DNA from: Deinococcus radiophilus
GTDB taxonomy: Bacteria; Deinococcota; Deinococci; Deinococcales; Deinococcaceae
Assembly: GCF_020889625.1 (NCBI RefSeq)
Contig: NZ_CP086380.1
Coordinates: 1,321,001 to 1,385,000 of the forward strand
DNA length: 64,000 bases
Direction of reading: 5' to 3'
This document shows, one piece after another, positions 9,342 through 18,129 of this stretch (positions are counted from its first letter, which is position 1; each line of letters opens with the position of its first letter). The notes below the pieces were generated by a model, which saw only the letters and a program-made list of their open reading frames with translations, was not told where the DNA came from and made no database searches. The translations under genes and the position numbers were made by a program.

Positions 9342-10098
9342 CCTGCCACGCCGCCGCCAGCGCCTCGGCCAGCGCCAGGTCGCCCGCCCGCGTCACCTTC
9401 AGCAGCCGGGCGTCCCCTTCTACCAACTCGACCGTGTGGCCCAGCCGGGCCACCAGCCCCGCGTCGTCGGTGGCCGCGTGTCCTTCGGCGGCGGCGTAGG
9501 TGTGGGCGTAGTGCAGCAGCTCGCGCCGAAAGCCCTGAGGCGTCTGAACCGCCCAGAGGTCTTCGCGGGGCACGCCCTCGATCCAGAAATGGTGAGGGTT
9601 AAGGGTTGATGGTTGATGGTCGGTTTGTTCTGCGCCACTTTCTACCCTTTGTCCTCCGCTCTCCGCCTTCTGCCCCCCCAGCACCAGCGAATCCGCCACC
9701 GGCAGCGCGGCCGTGGCCGCTCCCGTGCGCCGCACCGCCGCCTGCACGGCCCCGATGAGGTCAGCGGTAAGAAAGGGTCGGGCCGAGTCGTGAATCAGGA
9801 CGTGTTCGGCGCTCACGGCTTCCAGCAGCCGCCGCACGCTTTCCTGGCGGGTCGCGCCGCCGGTCACGGTCCGCACACCTTTAGGCACGTCGTCCGGCAG
9901 GGCCAGCCCTGCGGGCAGCGCCACCACCACCTCGGCCACATGCGGCTGCAAGGCGCCGACGGCCCAGGCCAGCAGCGAGCGCCCGCCCACCGTCACGGCG
10001 GCCTTGGGGCCATGTCCCAGGCGGGTGCCGGAGCCGGCAGCGGGGATGAGGGCGGCGAAGGAGGAGAAGGAGGAGCTGATGGAAGATGCTTGGGACAC
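9325..10098 (-). CDS. ispD: 2-C-methyl-D-erythritol 4-phosphate cytidylyltransferase
   Basis: A 257-residue IspD that couples CTP with methylerythritol phosphate. Signatures: Ile-Pro-Ala-Ala-Gly-Ser-Gly-Thr-Arg-Leu-Gly with a following Lys, Thr-Gly-Gly-Ala-Thr-Arg-Gln-Glu-Ser-Val, Ile-His-Asp-Ser-Ala-Arg-Pro-Phe, Ala-Leu-Pro-Val-Ala-Asp-Ser, Gln-Thr-Pro-Gln-Gly-Phe, Thr-Asp-Asp-Ala, and a C-terminal Lys-Val-Thr-Arg. Residues about 141-171 form an extra low-complexity loop encoded by repeat-like DNA (see the repeat entry), making the protein longer than typical IspD. All catalytic motifs on both sides are in frame, so it is probably active. Confidence 0.92.
   Translation of the reverse strand: MSQASSISSSFSSFAALIPAAGSGTRLGHGPKAAVTVGGRSLLAWAVGALQPHVAEVVVALPAGLALPDDVPKGVRTVTGGATRQESVRRLLEAVSAEHVLIHDSARPFLTADLIGAVQAAVRRTGAATAALPVADSLVLGGQKAESGGQRVESGAEQTDHQPSTLNPHHFWIEGVPREDLWAVQTPQGFRRELLHYAHTYAAAEGHAATDDAGLVARLGHTVELVEGDARLLKVTRAGDLALAEALAAAWQDGVHD
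9586..9678. repeat. Repeat-like DNA inserted in frame within ispD
   Basis: About 93 bp encode a Gly/Gln/Glu/Ser-rich loop with no counterpart in ordinary IspD. On the plus strand it contains gggttgatggttgatgg and a run of degenerate tcc-gct/tct-gcc units. The ttgatgg-type words recur in intergenic DNA at 19482-19529 and, inverted, at 20082-20124 and about 29405-29430. The insertion keeps the frame and lies between two conserved IspD motifs. Confidence 0.6.
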
Positions 10099-10134
10099 GG
10101 TTAGCAGGCAGTCTACCTAACCCACTGAGGTCCA

Positions 10135-11739
10135 TCACTGCACGTCTACCCTGTCCCCGCCTACTTCCCACACCTGCCCCGCCACCCGCTCCACCAGCCG
10201 CCGGTCATGGGTTGCCAGCAGCACCGTGCCCGTGTAGCCCCGCAGCACGTCTTCCAACACATCCACCATCGGCGCGTCCAGGTGATTGGTCGGTTCGTCC
10301 AGCAGCAGCACCTGGGCGCGGGTCACGCTCAGGCGGGCCAGGCTGAGGCGGGTGCGCTGCCCGCCCGACAGCTGCTCAGTGGGCGTCGTGGGGGCAGGCA
10401 GGAACAGCTGCGCGGCGATTTCATGGAGCTGGTGCGGGGTCAGATGCGGGTTGGCCGCCAGTAGCGCTTCTGCCAGTGTGCCCAAGCCGGACAGTTCCTC
10501 GCCACCCTGCCCAGCGCTGTACATGGTGAGGCCCGCGCCCCACACCACGCGGCCCGTGTAGGGCAACTCGCCCAGAATGGCCCGCAGCAACGTGCTTTTG
10601 CCTGCGCCGTTTTCGCCCACCAGCGCCACCTTGTCGCCGCGCCGAAGGTGTAGATTCAGACCGTCCAGCACCGTCCTTTCTCCTCGCTGCACCGTCAAAT
10701 CTTCTACACGCAAGACCTCCGAGGGGCCGGGGGGAAGCGGCGGCAAGTCCAGTGTGAGGCGGCGGCGGTCATCAAACGGCTTGGCAGTGGCCTGCGCGTC
10801 CAAGCGGGCTATCTGCTGTTCAAGTCGCTGCGATGTACTCGCATGGACATTCTGCGAGTTCTGCGCCTTGGACCGGGTAACGAACTTGTCACCGTCGGGA
10901 GCGCGTTTGTGGTTGTACTGCGCCGCGCTTCTTGCCCGGCTGGCCGACCTCCGGCGCTCCTCATCCAGCGCCGCCCGCTTCCGCCGATACGCCGCGTGGT
11001 CCCGTTCCTGGGCTACACGCTGCACGGCTTTCAGGTCCATCGCGGCAGTGTAGGGTGCAGGATAGACGGCCAGCGTGCCACGCTCCAGTTCGGCGGTCTG
11101 GGTGCTCACTGCGTCCAGAAAGGCGCGGTCATGGCTGACCAGTACAAAGGCCGCAGGAGAGGCAGTGATCCAGCCCTCCAACCAGGCCAGCCCCGCCGCG
11201 TCCAGATGGTTGGTGGGTTCGTCCAGCAGGTACACGTCGGCAGGTGAGAGCAGCAAGCGGGCCAGCAGAAGCCGCCGCGTCTGCCCGCCCGACAGCTCTG
11301 CGGCTGCGGCCTGTGGGTCCAGCGCCAGAGCGTCCAGCACGGTTCCCGCCTGGGCCTCAAACTCATAGCCGCCCACCTGCCGGTAGGTTTCCTCGGCCTC
11401 AGCAAAAGCGTTCAGGGCGGCGGGTCTGGCCGTATGCAGGGCAGCGGTGGCCTGGGCATAGTGCTGCGCCGCTTGTCTGAGGGCGCTGGGCTGCACCGCG
11501 TCCAGCACGCTTCCAGTGGGGTCGCCCGCCTGCTGGGGCAGATAAGCCACGCGGCCTGAAACCCGCACTTCCCCCGCAGTAGGCGCAAGTTCGCCCGCCA
11601 GGACGCGCAGCAGCGAGGTTTTACCGCTGCCATTTTCCCCGATCAGGCCCAGGCGTTCCCCAGGGTTCAAGCTGAAGGTAATGTCATTAAAAACTGTATG
11701 GTCGCCATAAGTCAGGGCGACAGAAGTGGCCGTAAGCAA
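10135..11739 (-). CDS. ABC-F family ATPase
   Basis: A 534-residue soluble protein with two ATP-binding cassettes and no membrane domain, the ABC-F layout. Cassette 1 has Gly-Glu-Asn-Gly-Ser-Gly-Lys-Thr-Ser (Walker A near residue 35), Leu-Ser-Gly-Gly-Gln-Thr-Arg and Leu-Leu-Asp-Glu-Pro-Thr-Asn-His-Leu-Asp. Cassette 2 has Gly-Glu-Asn-Gly-Ala-Gly-Lys-Ser-Thr, Leu-Ser-Gly-Gly-Gln-Arg-Thr-Arg and a second Leu-Leu-Asp-Glu-Pro-Thr-Asn-His-Leu-Asp. A charged linker joins them. ABC-F proteins act on the ribosomal E site as translation or antibiotic-resistance factors; the subgroup is not clear. The start is the TTG at 11737-11739, 6 nt after a GGAGGA. Confidence 0.88.
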   Translation of the reverse strand: MLTATSVALTYGDHTVFNDITFSLNPGERLGLIGENGSGKTSLLRVLAGELAPTAGEVRVSGRVAYLPQQAGDPTGSVLDAVQPSALRQAAQHYAQATAALHTARPAALNAFAEAEETYRQVGGYEFEAQAGTVLDALALDPQAAAAELSGGQTRRLLLARLLLSPADVYLLDEPTNHLDAAGLAWLEGWITASPAAFVLVSHDRAFLDAVSTQTAELERGTLAVYPAPYTAAMDLKAVQRVAQERDHAAYRRKRAALDEERRRSASRARSAAQYNHKRAPDGDKFVTRSKAQNSQNVHASTSQRLEQQIARLDAQATAKPFDDRRRLTLDLPPLPPGPSEVLRVEDLTVQRGERTVLDGLNLHLRRGDKVALVGENGAGKSTLLRAILGELPYTGRVVWGAGLTMYSAGQGGEELSGLGTLAEALLAANPHLTPHQLHEIAAQLFLPAPTTPTEQLSGGQRTRLSLARLSVTRAQVLLLDEPTNHLDAPMVDVLEDVLRGYTGTVLLATHDRRLVERVAGQVWEVGGDRVDVQ

Positions 11740-11871
11740 AAGATTTCCTCCACAGAACTTCACAGGCCCAGACAGGTGTTTGGGCGGCGAAAAATTGTTG
11801 CGGTAGAAAATCAGCTGCTCAAGTTCACTGGGCCCTTTGAATGGGGGAAGACCGAACCGCCCGTGGATGCC

Positions 11872-12432
11872 CTAGGGCGCGGGCGCGTTGGGGAGAGTGT
11901 AGCCGAGCTTGTCCAGTTCGGCAAGGAGTGACGCTGCCGCAAGTTCTGGGGTGAGCCTCGCGAGGTCAATTTGTACTGTGGGGATGGTCCAAGGCTGGTA
12001 CGTCTTACATGAGGACAGAACCTCTTCCCAGGACGGAGGTGACCAACGTCCGACGTAATTTGCCGCGTCAGAGAAACGTCCTTCCACGCGCCTACGGTGT
12101 TCTCCCAGGTCGGAGCACGAGACTTCGACGTTGATGAGGTTCGCTTCAGCCTGCCGAGCAATCTCCTGCCAAGCAGTCCGCGTCTCGGAAACAGGATTCA
12201 CGCAATCTACGACCACATCATGGCCCAGCCTGAGGTTGTCTAGCGCCAGAGCGTAGGCCACAGCGTACCCCTCAACCATCACGCGCCTCAGCCCACTGTT
12301 CGACAACGCAGCTTCAACCGAATCGACCCTGAGGTAAACAGCCTTGCCGTAGCCCAAAAGACTACGAGACAAAGTGCTTTTGCCTATGCCGGGTAATCCA
12401 GAAAAAACAATCAGCGTGCTACTCACCCTCAC
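11872..12432 (-). CDS. P-loop kinase/ATPase of the zeta-toxin or AAA_33 type
   Basis: A 186-residue nucleotide-binding protein. The Walker A is Ser-Gly-Leu-Pro-Gly-Ile-Gly-Lys-Ser-Thr-Leu-Ser near residue 15; a later Val-Val-Val-Asp-Cys-Val-Asn-Pro could be Walker B. The fold class covers small-molecule kinases and zeta-like toxins; no antitoxin gene is adjacent. The GTG start (12432 or 12426) lies inside the 3' end of the ubiX-like gene, so the two are probably co-translated. Substrate unknown. Confidence 0.7.
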   Translation of the reverse strand: MRVSSTLIVFSGLPGIGKSTLSRSLLGYGKAVYLRVDSVEAALSNSGLRRVMVEGYAVAYALALDNLRLGHDVVVDCVNPVSETRTAWQEIARQAEANLINVEVSCSDLGEHRRRVEGRFSDAANYVGRWSPPSWEEVLSSCKTYQPWTIPTVQIDLARLTPELAAASLLAELDKLGYTLPNAPAP

Positions 12433-12970
12433 CCCACCGCCTGAACCCCCCCGCCTCCAGCCCGAACTGGTCCAGCACCCGCACCGTCACGAAATGCAGC
12501 AGTTCGTCCACACTCCCAGGCGCGTGGTAAAAGCCGGGGCTGGCGCTCATGATGGTCGCGCCCGCATCATGGGCGGCCAGCATGTTGAGCAGCATGGGCC
12601 GGGGCATGGGGTCTTCGCGCAGGACCAGCGCGAGCGGGCGGCGCTCCTTGAGGGTCACGTGGGCGGCGCGGCTGACCAGGTTGTCGGCCAGGCCGTGCGC
12701 GATTTTTGCCAGCGTGCCCGCGCTGCACGGCACCACCACCATCCCGTCCGTCCGGAACGACCCGGAGGCGACGCTGGCCCCCAGGTCGCGGTCCTCGTGC
12801 ACCACGGTGGCCAGGGCGGTCAGTTCGTCCAGCCGCACCCCGCCCTCGGCGGTCATCACCCGCTTGGCCCCGCTGGTCACGACCAGATGGGTTTCCACGT
12901 CCAGCCGGCCAAGCGCACGCAGCAGGTCCAGCGCGTAGGGAATGCCGCTGCCGCCCGACACCCCCACCAC
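12419..12970 (-). CDS. ubiX: UbiX-like flavin prenyltransferase
   Basis: A 183-residue flavoprotein of the UbiX/Pad1 family, which prenylates FMN to make the cofactor of UbiD decarboxylases. It starts with Val-Gly-Val-Ser-Gly-Gly-Ser-Gly-Ile-Pro-Tyr and contains the Pro-Cys-Ser-Ala-Gly-Thr-Leu-Ala-Lys-Ile-Ala segment, Arg-Arg-Pro-Leu-Ala-Leu-Val-Leu-Arg-Glu and Pro-Ala/Ser-Pro-Gly-Phe-Tyr, all typical. The first usual start codon is GTG at 12970, only 8 nt after the carboxypeptidase stop; homologues often carry a few more residues, so a CTG at 12982 is possible. No ubiD partner lies in the window. Confidence 0.88.
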   Translation of the reverse strand: MVGVSGGSGIPYALDLLRALGRLDVETHLVVTSGAKRVMTAEGGVRLDELTALATVVHEDRDLGASVASGSFRTDGMVVVPCSAGTLAKIAHGLADNLVSRAAHVTLKERRPLALVLREDPMPRPMLLNMLAAHDAGATIMSASPGFYHAPGSVDELLHFVTVRVLDQFGLEAGGFRRWGEGE

Positions 12971-12978
12971 CAGACGCT

Positions 12979-14505
12979 TCAGAGTTGCACCCCGTACAGG
13001 TCGCTGTATTTGCCGCGCAGGTACTCTAGATACGGCCCAGCACTCAGGTCAGAGCCAGTCACGCGCTGCACCAGTTCATTGGGAGTGTAACGGCGGCCGT
13101 GCTGATAGATATTCTCGCGCAGCCAGCCGTGCAGTGGGCCGAATTCTCGCCGGGCAATCTGGTCGTCCAGCTCCGGCAAGGCCTGCCGCGCCGCTGCAAA
13201 GAACTGACCGCCCATGATGTTGCCCAGCGTATACCCCTGAAATGCCCCGGCAACTGGACCAAAAAACCAGTGGACATCCTGCAGCACGCCGTCTTTCAGG
13301 TCGGGGGACTGAACGCCTAAATTGTCCTGATAAGCACTTTGCCAGGCGTCGGCCAGGTCACGGACGGCCAGGCGTCCAGCCAGCAACTCCCGCTCCAGCC
13401 CAAAGCGCAGCATGACGTGCAGGTTGTAGGTCAGCTCGTCGGCATCGGTGCGGATCAGCGAGCGGCTCACCGCGTTGCTGGCGCGGTAGAGATCCTCGTC
13501 ACTCACGCCCCTCAGTTGCTCAGGAAAGGCCGCCCGGAAATCCTCGCCGTATGCCGTCCAAAAGGCGCGGCTGCGGCCCACCAGGTTTTCCCAGAGGCGC
13601 GACTGGCTCTCGTGTACTCCGGAACTGACGCCGCCGCCCAGTGGCGTGCCCAGATAAGCGTCTTGTATGCCCATCTCGTACATGGCATGCCCGGATTCGT
13701 GCAGGGTGGAGTACAGCGCGTCCATGGGGTCGTCTTCGCGGTAACGGGTGGTGATCCGCACGTCCCGGTCACCCAGGCGGCTCATGAAGGGGTGATGGGT
13801 CAGGTCCTGGCGGCCCCGCGAGAAATCGTAGCCATAGTCGCGGATCACTTCCTCGCCGAAGGCCAGTTGCTGCGCCAGCCCGAAAGGACCACGGCTCAGC
13901 TGACGGCTTGCGTCCTCAGCAGCCTGGGCGGCAGTCACGGCCTCGACCAGTGGCACCAGTTCGCGCTGCAAGTCCCCAAAAATCTGCGCGATCTGGTCGG
14001 CGCTCATGCCCTCGTCGGACTGGTCAATGTAAGCGTCGTGCGGATTGGCAAAATCCTCGTGGCCCGCCGCTTCCAGGGTCAGGTCCAGCGACTTTTCCAG
14101 CAGAGGGATCATTCCCGCCCAGTCGTTGGCTGGACGGGCTTTGGTCCAGGCCGTGTAGGTGCGGCCCCAGTGCTCGGACATTTCCCCCACCAGTCGCTCC
14201 GGCAGGCGGGTACTGCGCCCGAAGGCTTTGCGGGCCAGCGCCAGGGTCCGTTCCTGCTCGGGGACAAGGTCGCCCCGGTTTCCCAGACGCTCCAACAGGC
14301 GGCCATAATCCGCGTCTGTCGCGTGGGCGTGGGCCAGGCGCGACAGCAGCGCCTGTTGACGGCCTCGGCCCTCGGCAGCGGCTTCGGGGAGATAGGTGCT
14401 CTGATCCCAGCCTAACACCGATTCTATGTTGTTCAGGTCCCTGATTTCCCGGTAATGGTCCAGAAAAGCCTGCCAGTCGCCGCCCTGCGAATGAGTTGTG
14501 GTCAT
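12979..14505 (-). CDS. M32 carboxypeptidase (Taq type)
   Basis: A 508-residue zinc metallocarboxypeptidase. The active site His-Glu-Ser-Gly-His-Ala-Met-Tyr-Glu is near residue 275, followed by Gly-Val-His-Glu-Ser-Gln-Ser-Arg-Leu-Trp-Glu-Asn, the M32 hallmark with the third Glu ligand. Later Ile-Arg-Thr-Asp-Ala-Asp-Glu-Leu-Thr-Tyr-Asn-Leu-His is the substrate-binding block. The length matches Thermus carboxypeptidase Taq. It removes C-terminal residues from peptides in the cytoplasm. UbiX-like and kinase genes follow closely on the same strand. Confidence 0.93.
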   Translation of the reverse strand: MTTTHSQGGDWQAFLDHYREIRDLNNIESVLGWDQSTYLPEAAAEGRGRQQALLSRLAHAHATDADYGRLLERLGNRGDLVPEQERTLALARKAFGRSTRLPERLVGEMSEHWGRTYTAWTKARPANDWAGMIPLLEKSLDLTLEAAGHEDFANPHDAYIDQSDEGMSADQIAQIFGDLQRELVPLVEAVTAAQAAEDASRQLSRGPFGLAQQLAFGEEVIRDYGYDFSRGRQDLTHHPFMSRLGDRDVRITTRYREDDPMDALYSTLHESGHAMYEMGIQDAYLGTPLGGGVSSGVHESQSRLWENLVGRSRAFWTAYGEDFRAAFPEQLRGVSDEDLYRASNAVSRSLIRTDADELTYNLHVMLRFGLERELLAGRLAVRDLADAWQSAYQDNLGVQSPDLKDGVLQDVHWFFGPVAGAFQGYTLGNIMGGQFFAAARQALPELDDQIARREFGPLHGWLRENIYQHGRRYTPNELVQRVTGSDLSAGPYLEYLRGKYSDLYGVQL

Positions 14506-14649
14506 GACTCAAGATAGTGGATTAGGTCTGGGAAAGCGCATGGCACGGCCAATCCTTAGCAAGCCCAATCGGCATCTCCATTTGAACCGTAAGCTCCCAG
14601 CGAGGACACAGGAAAAGGGCGCACCTGATCGTGTGCCCCTTCGGTCCTT

Positions 14650-15618
14650 TTAGGGTTGAATGCCGACGGTGATGCTGGCCGTGTAACCGGTGCTCAGGCT
14701 ACCGCTCACCCGGGGCATCTGAGCCTGCACACCGTCGCTGAACACGTTGTCGGACGCCAGGGTGATGCGGTTCAGGTTGGCGACACTGCCTGAGTAGCGT
14801 CCATCGGCGTACACAGCGCGGCTCACGTCCTCCGGCATGGCAATCTGGGAAACCAGGGCCACATTCTGATTCACATTGCCCTGCGCCGCTGTGGCGAGGT
14901 TGGGATAAATCTCGAAATGGATGTGTGGCCAGCGACCTGCGTAGCAACCGGGAAACACCGTCTGGAAGGTCACCTGTCCGCTGCCGTCCGTGACCTGGGC
15001 ACCGCGCAGGAAATCCTCGTCCACGATGGCCTGCGAGTACAGCGAGTATTCGCCGTCTGGGGTGCAGTGCCACACGTAGATCACGTAACCGCTCAGCGGG
15101 GCACAGTTCGTAGCTACATTGACCAGCGTCATGGTCAGTGTCAGGGGCACGCCGTCCACTGCCGCGCCGCCGTCTATAGAGCGGGTCAGGTCACGGCGGA
15201 CAATACCGCTGTTTTCCAGGATGTTGACCGTCTGGCCGGATGCCTGGCTGCCGTCGGCGGGATAGGAGCCCTGGGTTTCGGTGGGCAGGGTGGTGCATTC
15301 GCCGTTCACACTGGTGACCGTATCGGCGTCACCTTGTCCACCGCCGGGACCGCCGCCTATGCCGCCAGGAGGTGGGCCGCCGGCCGGGGGCAGGGGCGGA
15401 CCCCCTCCTCCGGCCAGGGCTCCGCGTCCCAGCGTGGCAGCGCCCAGCAGCGCGCCAACCCCCAACGCCCCCAGGCTCAGGACCCGGCGGCGATCCATCA
15501 CCGAGCGGGTCATCATTCCCGCGTCGACCCCCAGGCCCAGATGAGTGAAATCGTCCGGTGCGTGGTCATGGTCATCATGGTCCTCGGGCGTCACCAGCAA
15601 CAGTTCTTTGTCCGTCAT
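14650..15618 (-). CDS. Tat-exported intradiol dioxygenase-like protein
   Basis: A 322-residue protein of the catechol/protocatechuate intradiol dioxygenase superfamily. An N-terminal Asp-Arg-Arg-Arg-Val-Leu-Ser-Leu-Gly followed by a hydrophobic Ala/Leu/Gly segment is a twin-arginine signal, then a Gly/Pro-rich linker. The non-heme iron ligands are visible: Tyr in Gly-Cys-Tyr-Ala-Gly-Arg-Trp-Pro and two His in His-Ile-His-Phe, plus an upstream Tyr in Asp-Gly-Glu-Tyr-Ser. Secreted members are poorly understood, so ring cleavage is not certain. The ATG at 15618 is chosen because an AAGGAGAG lies about 8 nt before it; another ATG at 15642 is possible. Confidence 0.82.
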   Translation of the reverse strand: MTDKELLLVTPEDHDDHDHAPDDFTHLGLGVDAGMMTRSVMDRRRVLSLGALGVGALLGAATLGRGALAGGGGPPLPPAGGPPPGGIGGGPGGGQGDADTVTSVNGECTTLPTETQGSYPADGSQASGQTVNILENSGIVRRDLTRSIDGGAAVDGVPLTLTMTLVNVATNCAPLSGYVIYVWHCTPDGEYSLYSQAIVDEDFLRGAQVTDGSGQVTFQTVFPGCYAGRWPHIHFEIYPNLATAAQGNVNQNVALVSQIAMPEDVSRAVYADGRYSGSVANLNRITLASDNVFSDGVQAQMPRVSGSLSTGYTASITVGIQP

Positions 15619-15962
15619 CTTCGGCTCTCCTTCCTTTGCCAAAGCGGCGGTGTGCCGCCTAGCTGTCTCTATCCTAAAACAGCCGGATTCAGAACTTGTG
15701 TAGAAGGACGGATGAAATTTTGACCGGAGCAGCGTTAGGCTGGAGGGATATTTTTAACATTCAGTAACGAGAGGATCTAGTCTTGTCATCATCCGTAAAT
15801 CCAGCGGTTCTGATCACTTTGGGCACTGAGATCGTCTGGTGGCCTGGATGTCCTCAGGGCAGAGGGCACCGCTTTCCCAGCTTCTGTACTGGCGGCGGCC
15901 TCGGAAAATCGTGGAGCTGGGCTGTAGGACTCAAAGCTTAAGATCACTGCCCTGTCCGAGAA
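15619..15962. other. Intergenic DNA between the dioxygenase-like gene and accA
   Basis: The 344 bases hold the ribosome site of the dioxygenase-like gene at the left side and no credible coding frame. Nothing resembling a structured RNA was recognised. Confidence 0.4.
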
Positions 15963-15994
15963 AACGAAAAAAGCGGGCCACCGTCTGCCCGCTT
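15963..15994 (-). terminator. Rho-independent terminator after accA
   Basis: Read on the minus strand, AAGCGGGC pairs with GCCCGCTT around an 8-nt loop, followed by a run of T (the A-rich 15963-15971 on the plus strand). It lies 19 nt beyond the accA stop. Confidence 0.85.
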
Positions 15995-16012
15995 CTGTAT
16001 AGCTCCTGATTT

Positions 16013-16999
16013 TTAGCGTTCCTCGTACTCGCCCATGACCCGGAATCGTTCGGCGCGTCCGGCCAACAGTTCCTCGGCGCTTAGGCCACTCAGTTCCTGT
16101 AAGTGACGGCTGACCGCTTCTCCCAGGGCCTGTGCGGCGGCGCCGGGGTCGGTGTGGGCTCCGCCTTCCGGCTCCGGAATCACTTCTTCCACAATGCCCA
16201 GCTCCAGCAGATCGGGGGCCGTCAGGCGCAGCGCCTCGGCAGCCTCAGGCGCCTTGGAAGAATCTTTCCAGATGATGCTGGCGCAGGCCTCGGGGCTGAT
16301 CACCGAGTACCAGGCATTTTCCATGATCAGGACGCGGTTACCTACGCCAATCGCCAGCGCACCGCCAGACCCGCCCTCACCGATGACGGCGCAGACCGCC
16401 GGCACTTTCAGGCGGCTCATCCGCTGAATACTTTCGGCAATCGCCCACCCCTGGCCGCGCTCCTCGGCCTCAATGCCAGGGTAGGCACCAGGCGTATCGA
16501 TCAGGGCCACGACCGGCAAGCCGAACTTGTCGGCCAGGTCCATCAGGCGCATGGCCTTGCGGTAGCCCTCGGGATTGCTCATCCCGAAGCGCCGCATGAT
16601 CTTGGTCTTGGTGTCACGGCCTTTTTGCTGGACCAGCAGCATGACAGGTCGCCCCTGCCACAGCGCTGGGCCACCCAGCAGAGCTGTGTCATCACCGTAG
16701 AGGCGGTCCCCGTGCAATTGCACGAAGTTCTCAGTCAGCCGCTCCACATAGTCCAGCGCCGTAGGGCGGCCCGGCGCACGGGCCAGACCCACCCGTGCCC
16801 AGCGCTCACCACCACGGCGTTCTTCTGTCGCTTCAGCATCACCTTTTTTGCCCTCATCCTCGGCGCGGCGCAGCTTGGCGACTTCTTCACGCAGTGGGGC
16901 CAGGGCCACCTCCAGGTTCTGCCCAGTCTTGCGGGCGGTCTGTTCCAAGTCGCGAACCTTATGTTCCAGTTCACGCAGCAGGTCGGTCATCGTACTCAT
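16013..16999 (-). CDS. accA: Acetyl-CoA carboxylase carboxyltransferase alpha subunit
   Basis: A 328-residue alpha subunit that with AccD moves the carboxyl group from biotin to acetyl-CoA, the committed step of fatty-acid synthesis. It shows an N-terminal coiled region, Ala-Arg-x-[29 protein letters not shown], and Gly-Glu-Gly-Gly-Ser-Gly-Gly-Ala. A Lys/Glu-rich insert sits near residues 45-62. The ATG overlaps the accD stop by 4 nt (ATGA), so the two subunits are made together. Confidence 0.95.
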   Translation of the reverse strand: MSTMTDLLRELEHKVRDLEQTARKTGQNLEVALAPLREEVAKLRRAEDEGKKGDAEATEERRGGERWARVGLARAPGRPTALDYVERLTENFVQLHGDRLYGDDTALLGGPALWQGRPVMLLVQQKGRDTKTKIMRRFGMSNPEGYRKAMRLMDLADKFGLPVVALIDTPGAYPGIEAEERGQGWAIAESIQRMSRLKVPAVCAVIGEGGSGGALAIGVGNRVLIMENAWYSVISPEACASIIWKDSSKAPEAAEALRLTAPDLLELGIVEEVIPEPEGGAHTDPGAAAQALGEAVSRHLQELSGLSAEELLAGRAERFRVMGEYEER

Positions 17000-17877
17000 G
17001 GCTGCACCTCACCCGCAGCTGCGGCACTGGGCACAGGCATCTGGGTCAGAATCCGCAGCAGCCCGGCCAGATAGTTACGCTGCTCACGGCGGTCCACCAC
17101 GGCGTCTAACATGCCGTGCTCCAGCAGGAATTCCGAGCGTTGAAAGCCTTCGGGCAGGTTCTGGCGGATGGTCTGCTGAATGACGCGCGGCCCGGCAAAT
17201 CCGATTAGGGCTCCAGGCTCGGCCAGGATCACGTCGGCAATGGTCGCAAAGCTGGCGGTCACGCCCCCGGTGGTGGGGTCACTCAGCACGCTGATATACG
17301 GCAGCCCCTTGGCATGCAGGCCTTCCAGGGCCACCGTTGTCTTGGCCATCTGCATCAGCGAGAGGGCACTTTCCTGCATGCGTGCCCCACCGCTGGCTGC
17401 GACCAGCACCAGGGGCAGTTCCGCTTCAGCGGCGGCTTCGGCAGCGCGGGCGATTTCCTCACCCACCACACTGCCCATACTGCCCCCGCTAAAGGCGAAG
17501 TCCATGACCGCGACCATCACCGGCACGTCCACGATGCGGCCCCGCCCGGTCAGGATCGCCTCAGGGCGGCCCGTCTTGGCCTGGGCGCGGCTCAGACGCT
17601 CTGGATAAGTTTCGGTGTCCACGAAGTCCAGCGGGTCAGTGGGCCACACCCGGCCCGACAGCTGCTCGAAGCTGCCCGTGTCCAGCAGCACCTGAATCCG
17701 CTGTGCCGCGTCCAGCCGCAGGTGATGGCCGCACTTGGGGCACACCCAGCTGTTGGCGTCCAGGTCCTTGTTGTAGACGGTTTCTTTGCAGGCTGGACAC
17801 TTGGTCCAGAGGTCGGGCAGGTCCGCGCCGGCCTGCTGCTTGGGACGGCTGCGGCGGAAGAAATGCTCAAGCGCCAT
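16996..17877 (-). CDS. accD: Acetyl-CoA carboxylase carboxyltransferase beta subunit
   Basis: A 293-residue beta subunit. The N-terminal zinc ribbon is intact: Cys-Pro-Ala-Cys near residue 28 and Cys-Pro-Lys-Cys near 47. The carboxyltransferase core has [25 protein letters not shown] and Asp-Pro-Thr-Thr-Gly-Gly-Val. It is the first gene of the accD-accA pair; the upstream spacer holds a dispersed repeat. Confidence 0.95.
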   Translation of the reverse strand: MALEHFFRRSRPKQQAGADLPDLWTKCPACKETVYNKDLDANSWVCPKCGHHLRLDAAQRIQVLLDTGSFEQLSGRVWPTDPLDFVDTETYPERLSRAQAKTGRPEAILTGRGRIVDVPVMVAVMDFAFSGGSMGSVVGEEIARAAEAAAEAELPLVLVAASGGARMQESALSLMQMAKTTVALEGLHAKGLPYISVLSDPTTGGVTASFATIADVILAEPGALIGFAGPRVIQQTIRQNLPEGFQRSEFLLEHGMLDAVVDRREQRNYLAGLLRILTQMPVPSAAAAGEVQP

Positions 17878-18002
17878 AGGGTTTAGTCCTCCTCAGGGAT
17901 AGTACGGGCCATTCTACGCAGAAAGTGGGTCCCAGCGCTTGAACTGCGTCCAGAAGGCCGAGGGGGCGACGTGATACATCCTCTGTGCCCCTGGAAGTCT
18001 CT

Positions 18003-18040
18003 CCTAGAAGTCATTCGGAACATGGGGGTGAGGTCCGAAG
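18003..18040 (+). repeat. Dispersed 37-bp repeat, copy 2
   Basis: Partner of the segment at 6041-6077, same orientation, with the same gtcat-y-cggaacatggg core. It lies in the 250-bp spacer between accD and the nucleoside phosphorylase gene; nothing else was recognised in that spacer. Confidence 0.55.
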
Positions 18041-18129
18041 CAGCTCTAGCCACAACAGGCCACCACCGCAAAAAGGCGCGAGACGGACACAACTGCCCGC
18101 ACGCGCCCCTAACCAGCGGCGGACTGCCC

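Noticed and set aside
11872..12432. Zeta toxin of a toxin-antitoxin pair
   Set aside because: The P-loop fits, but there is no small antitoxin gene beside it and it is coupled to a ubiX-like gene instead.
12374..13090. Plus-strand frame across the ubiX-like gene
   Set aside because: Antisense to a conserved flavoprotein and rich in His/Gln/Arg typical of reverse-frame artefacts.
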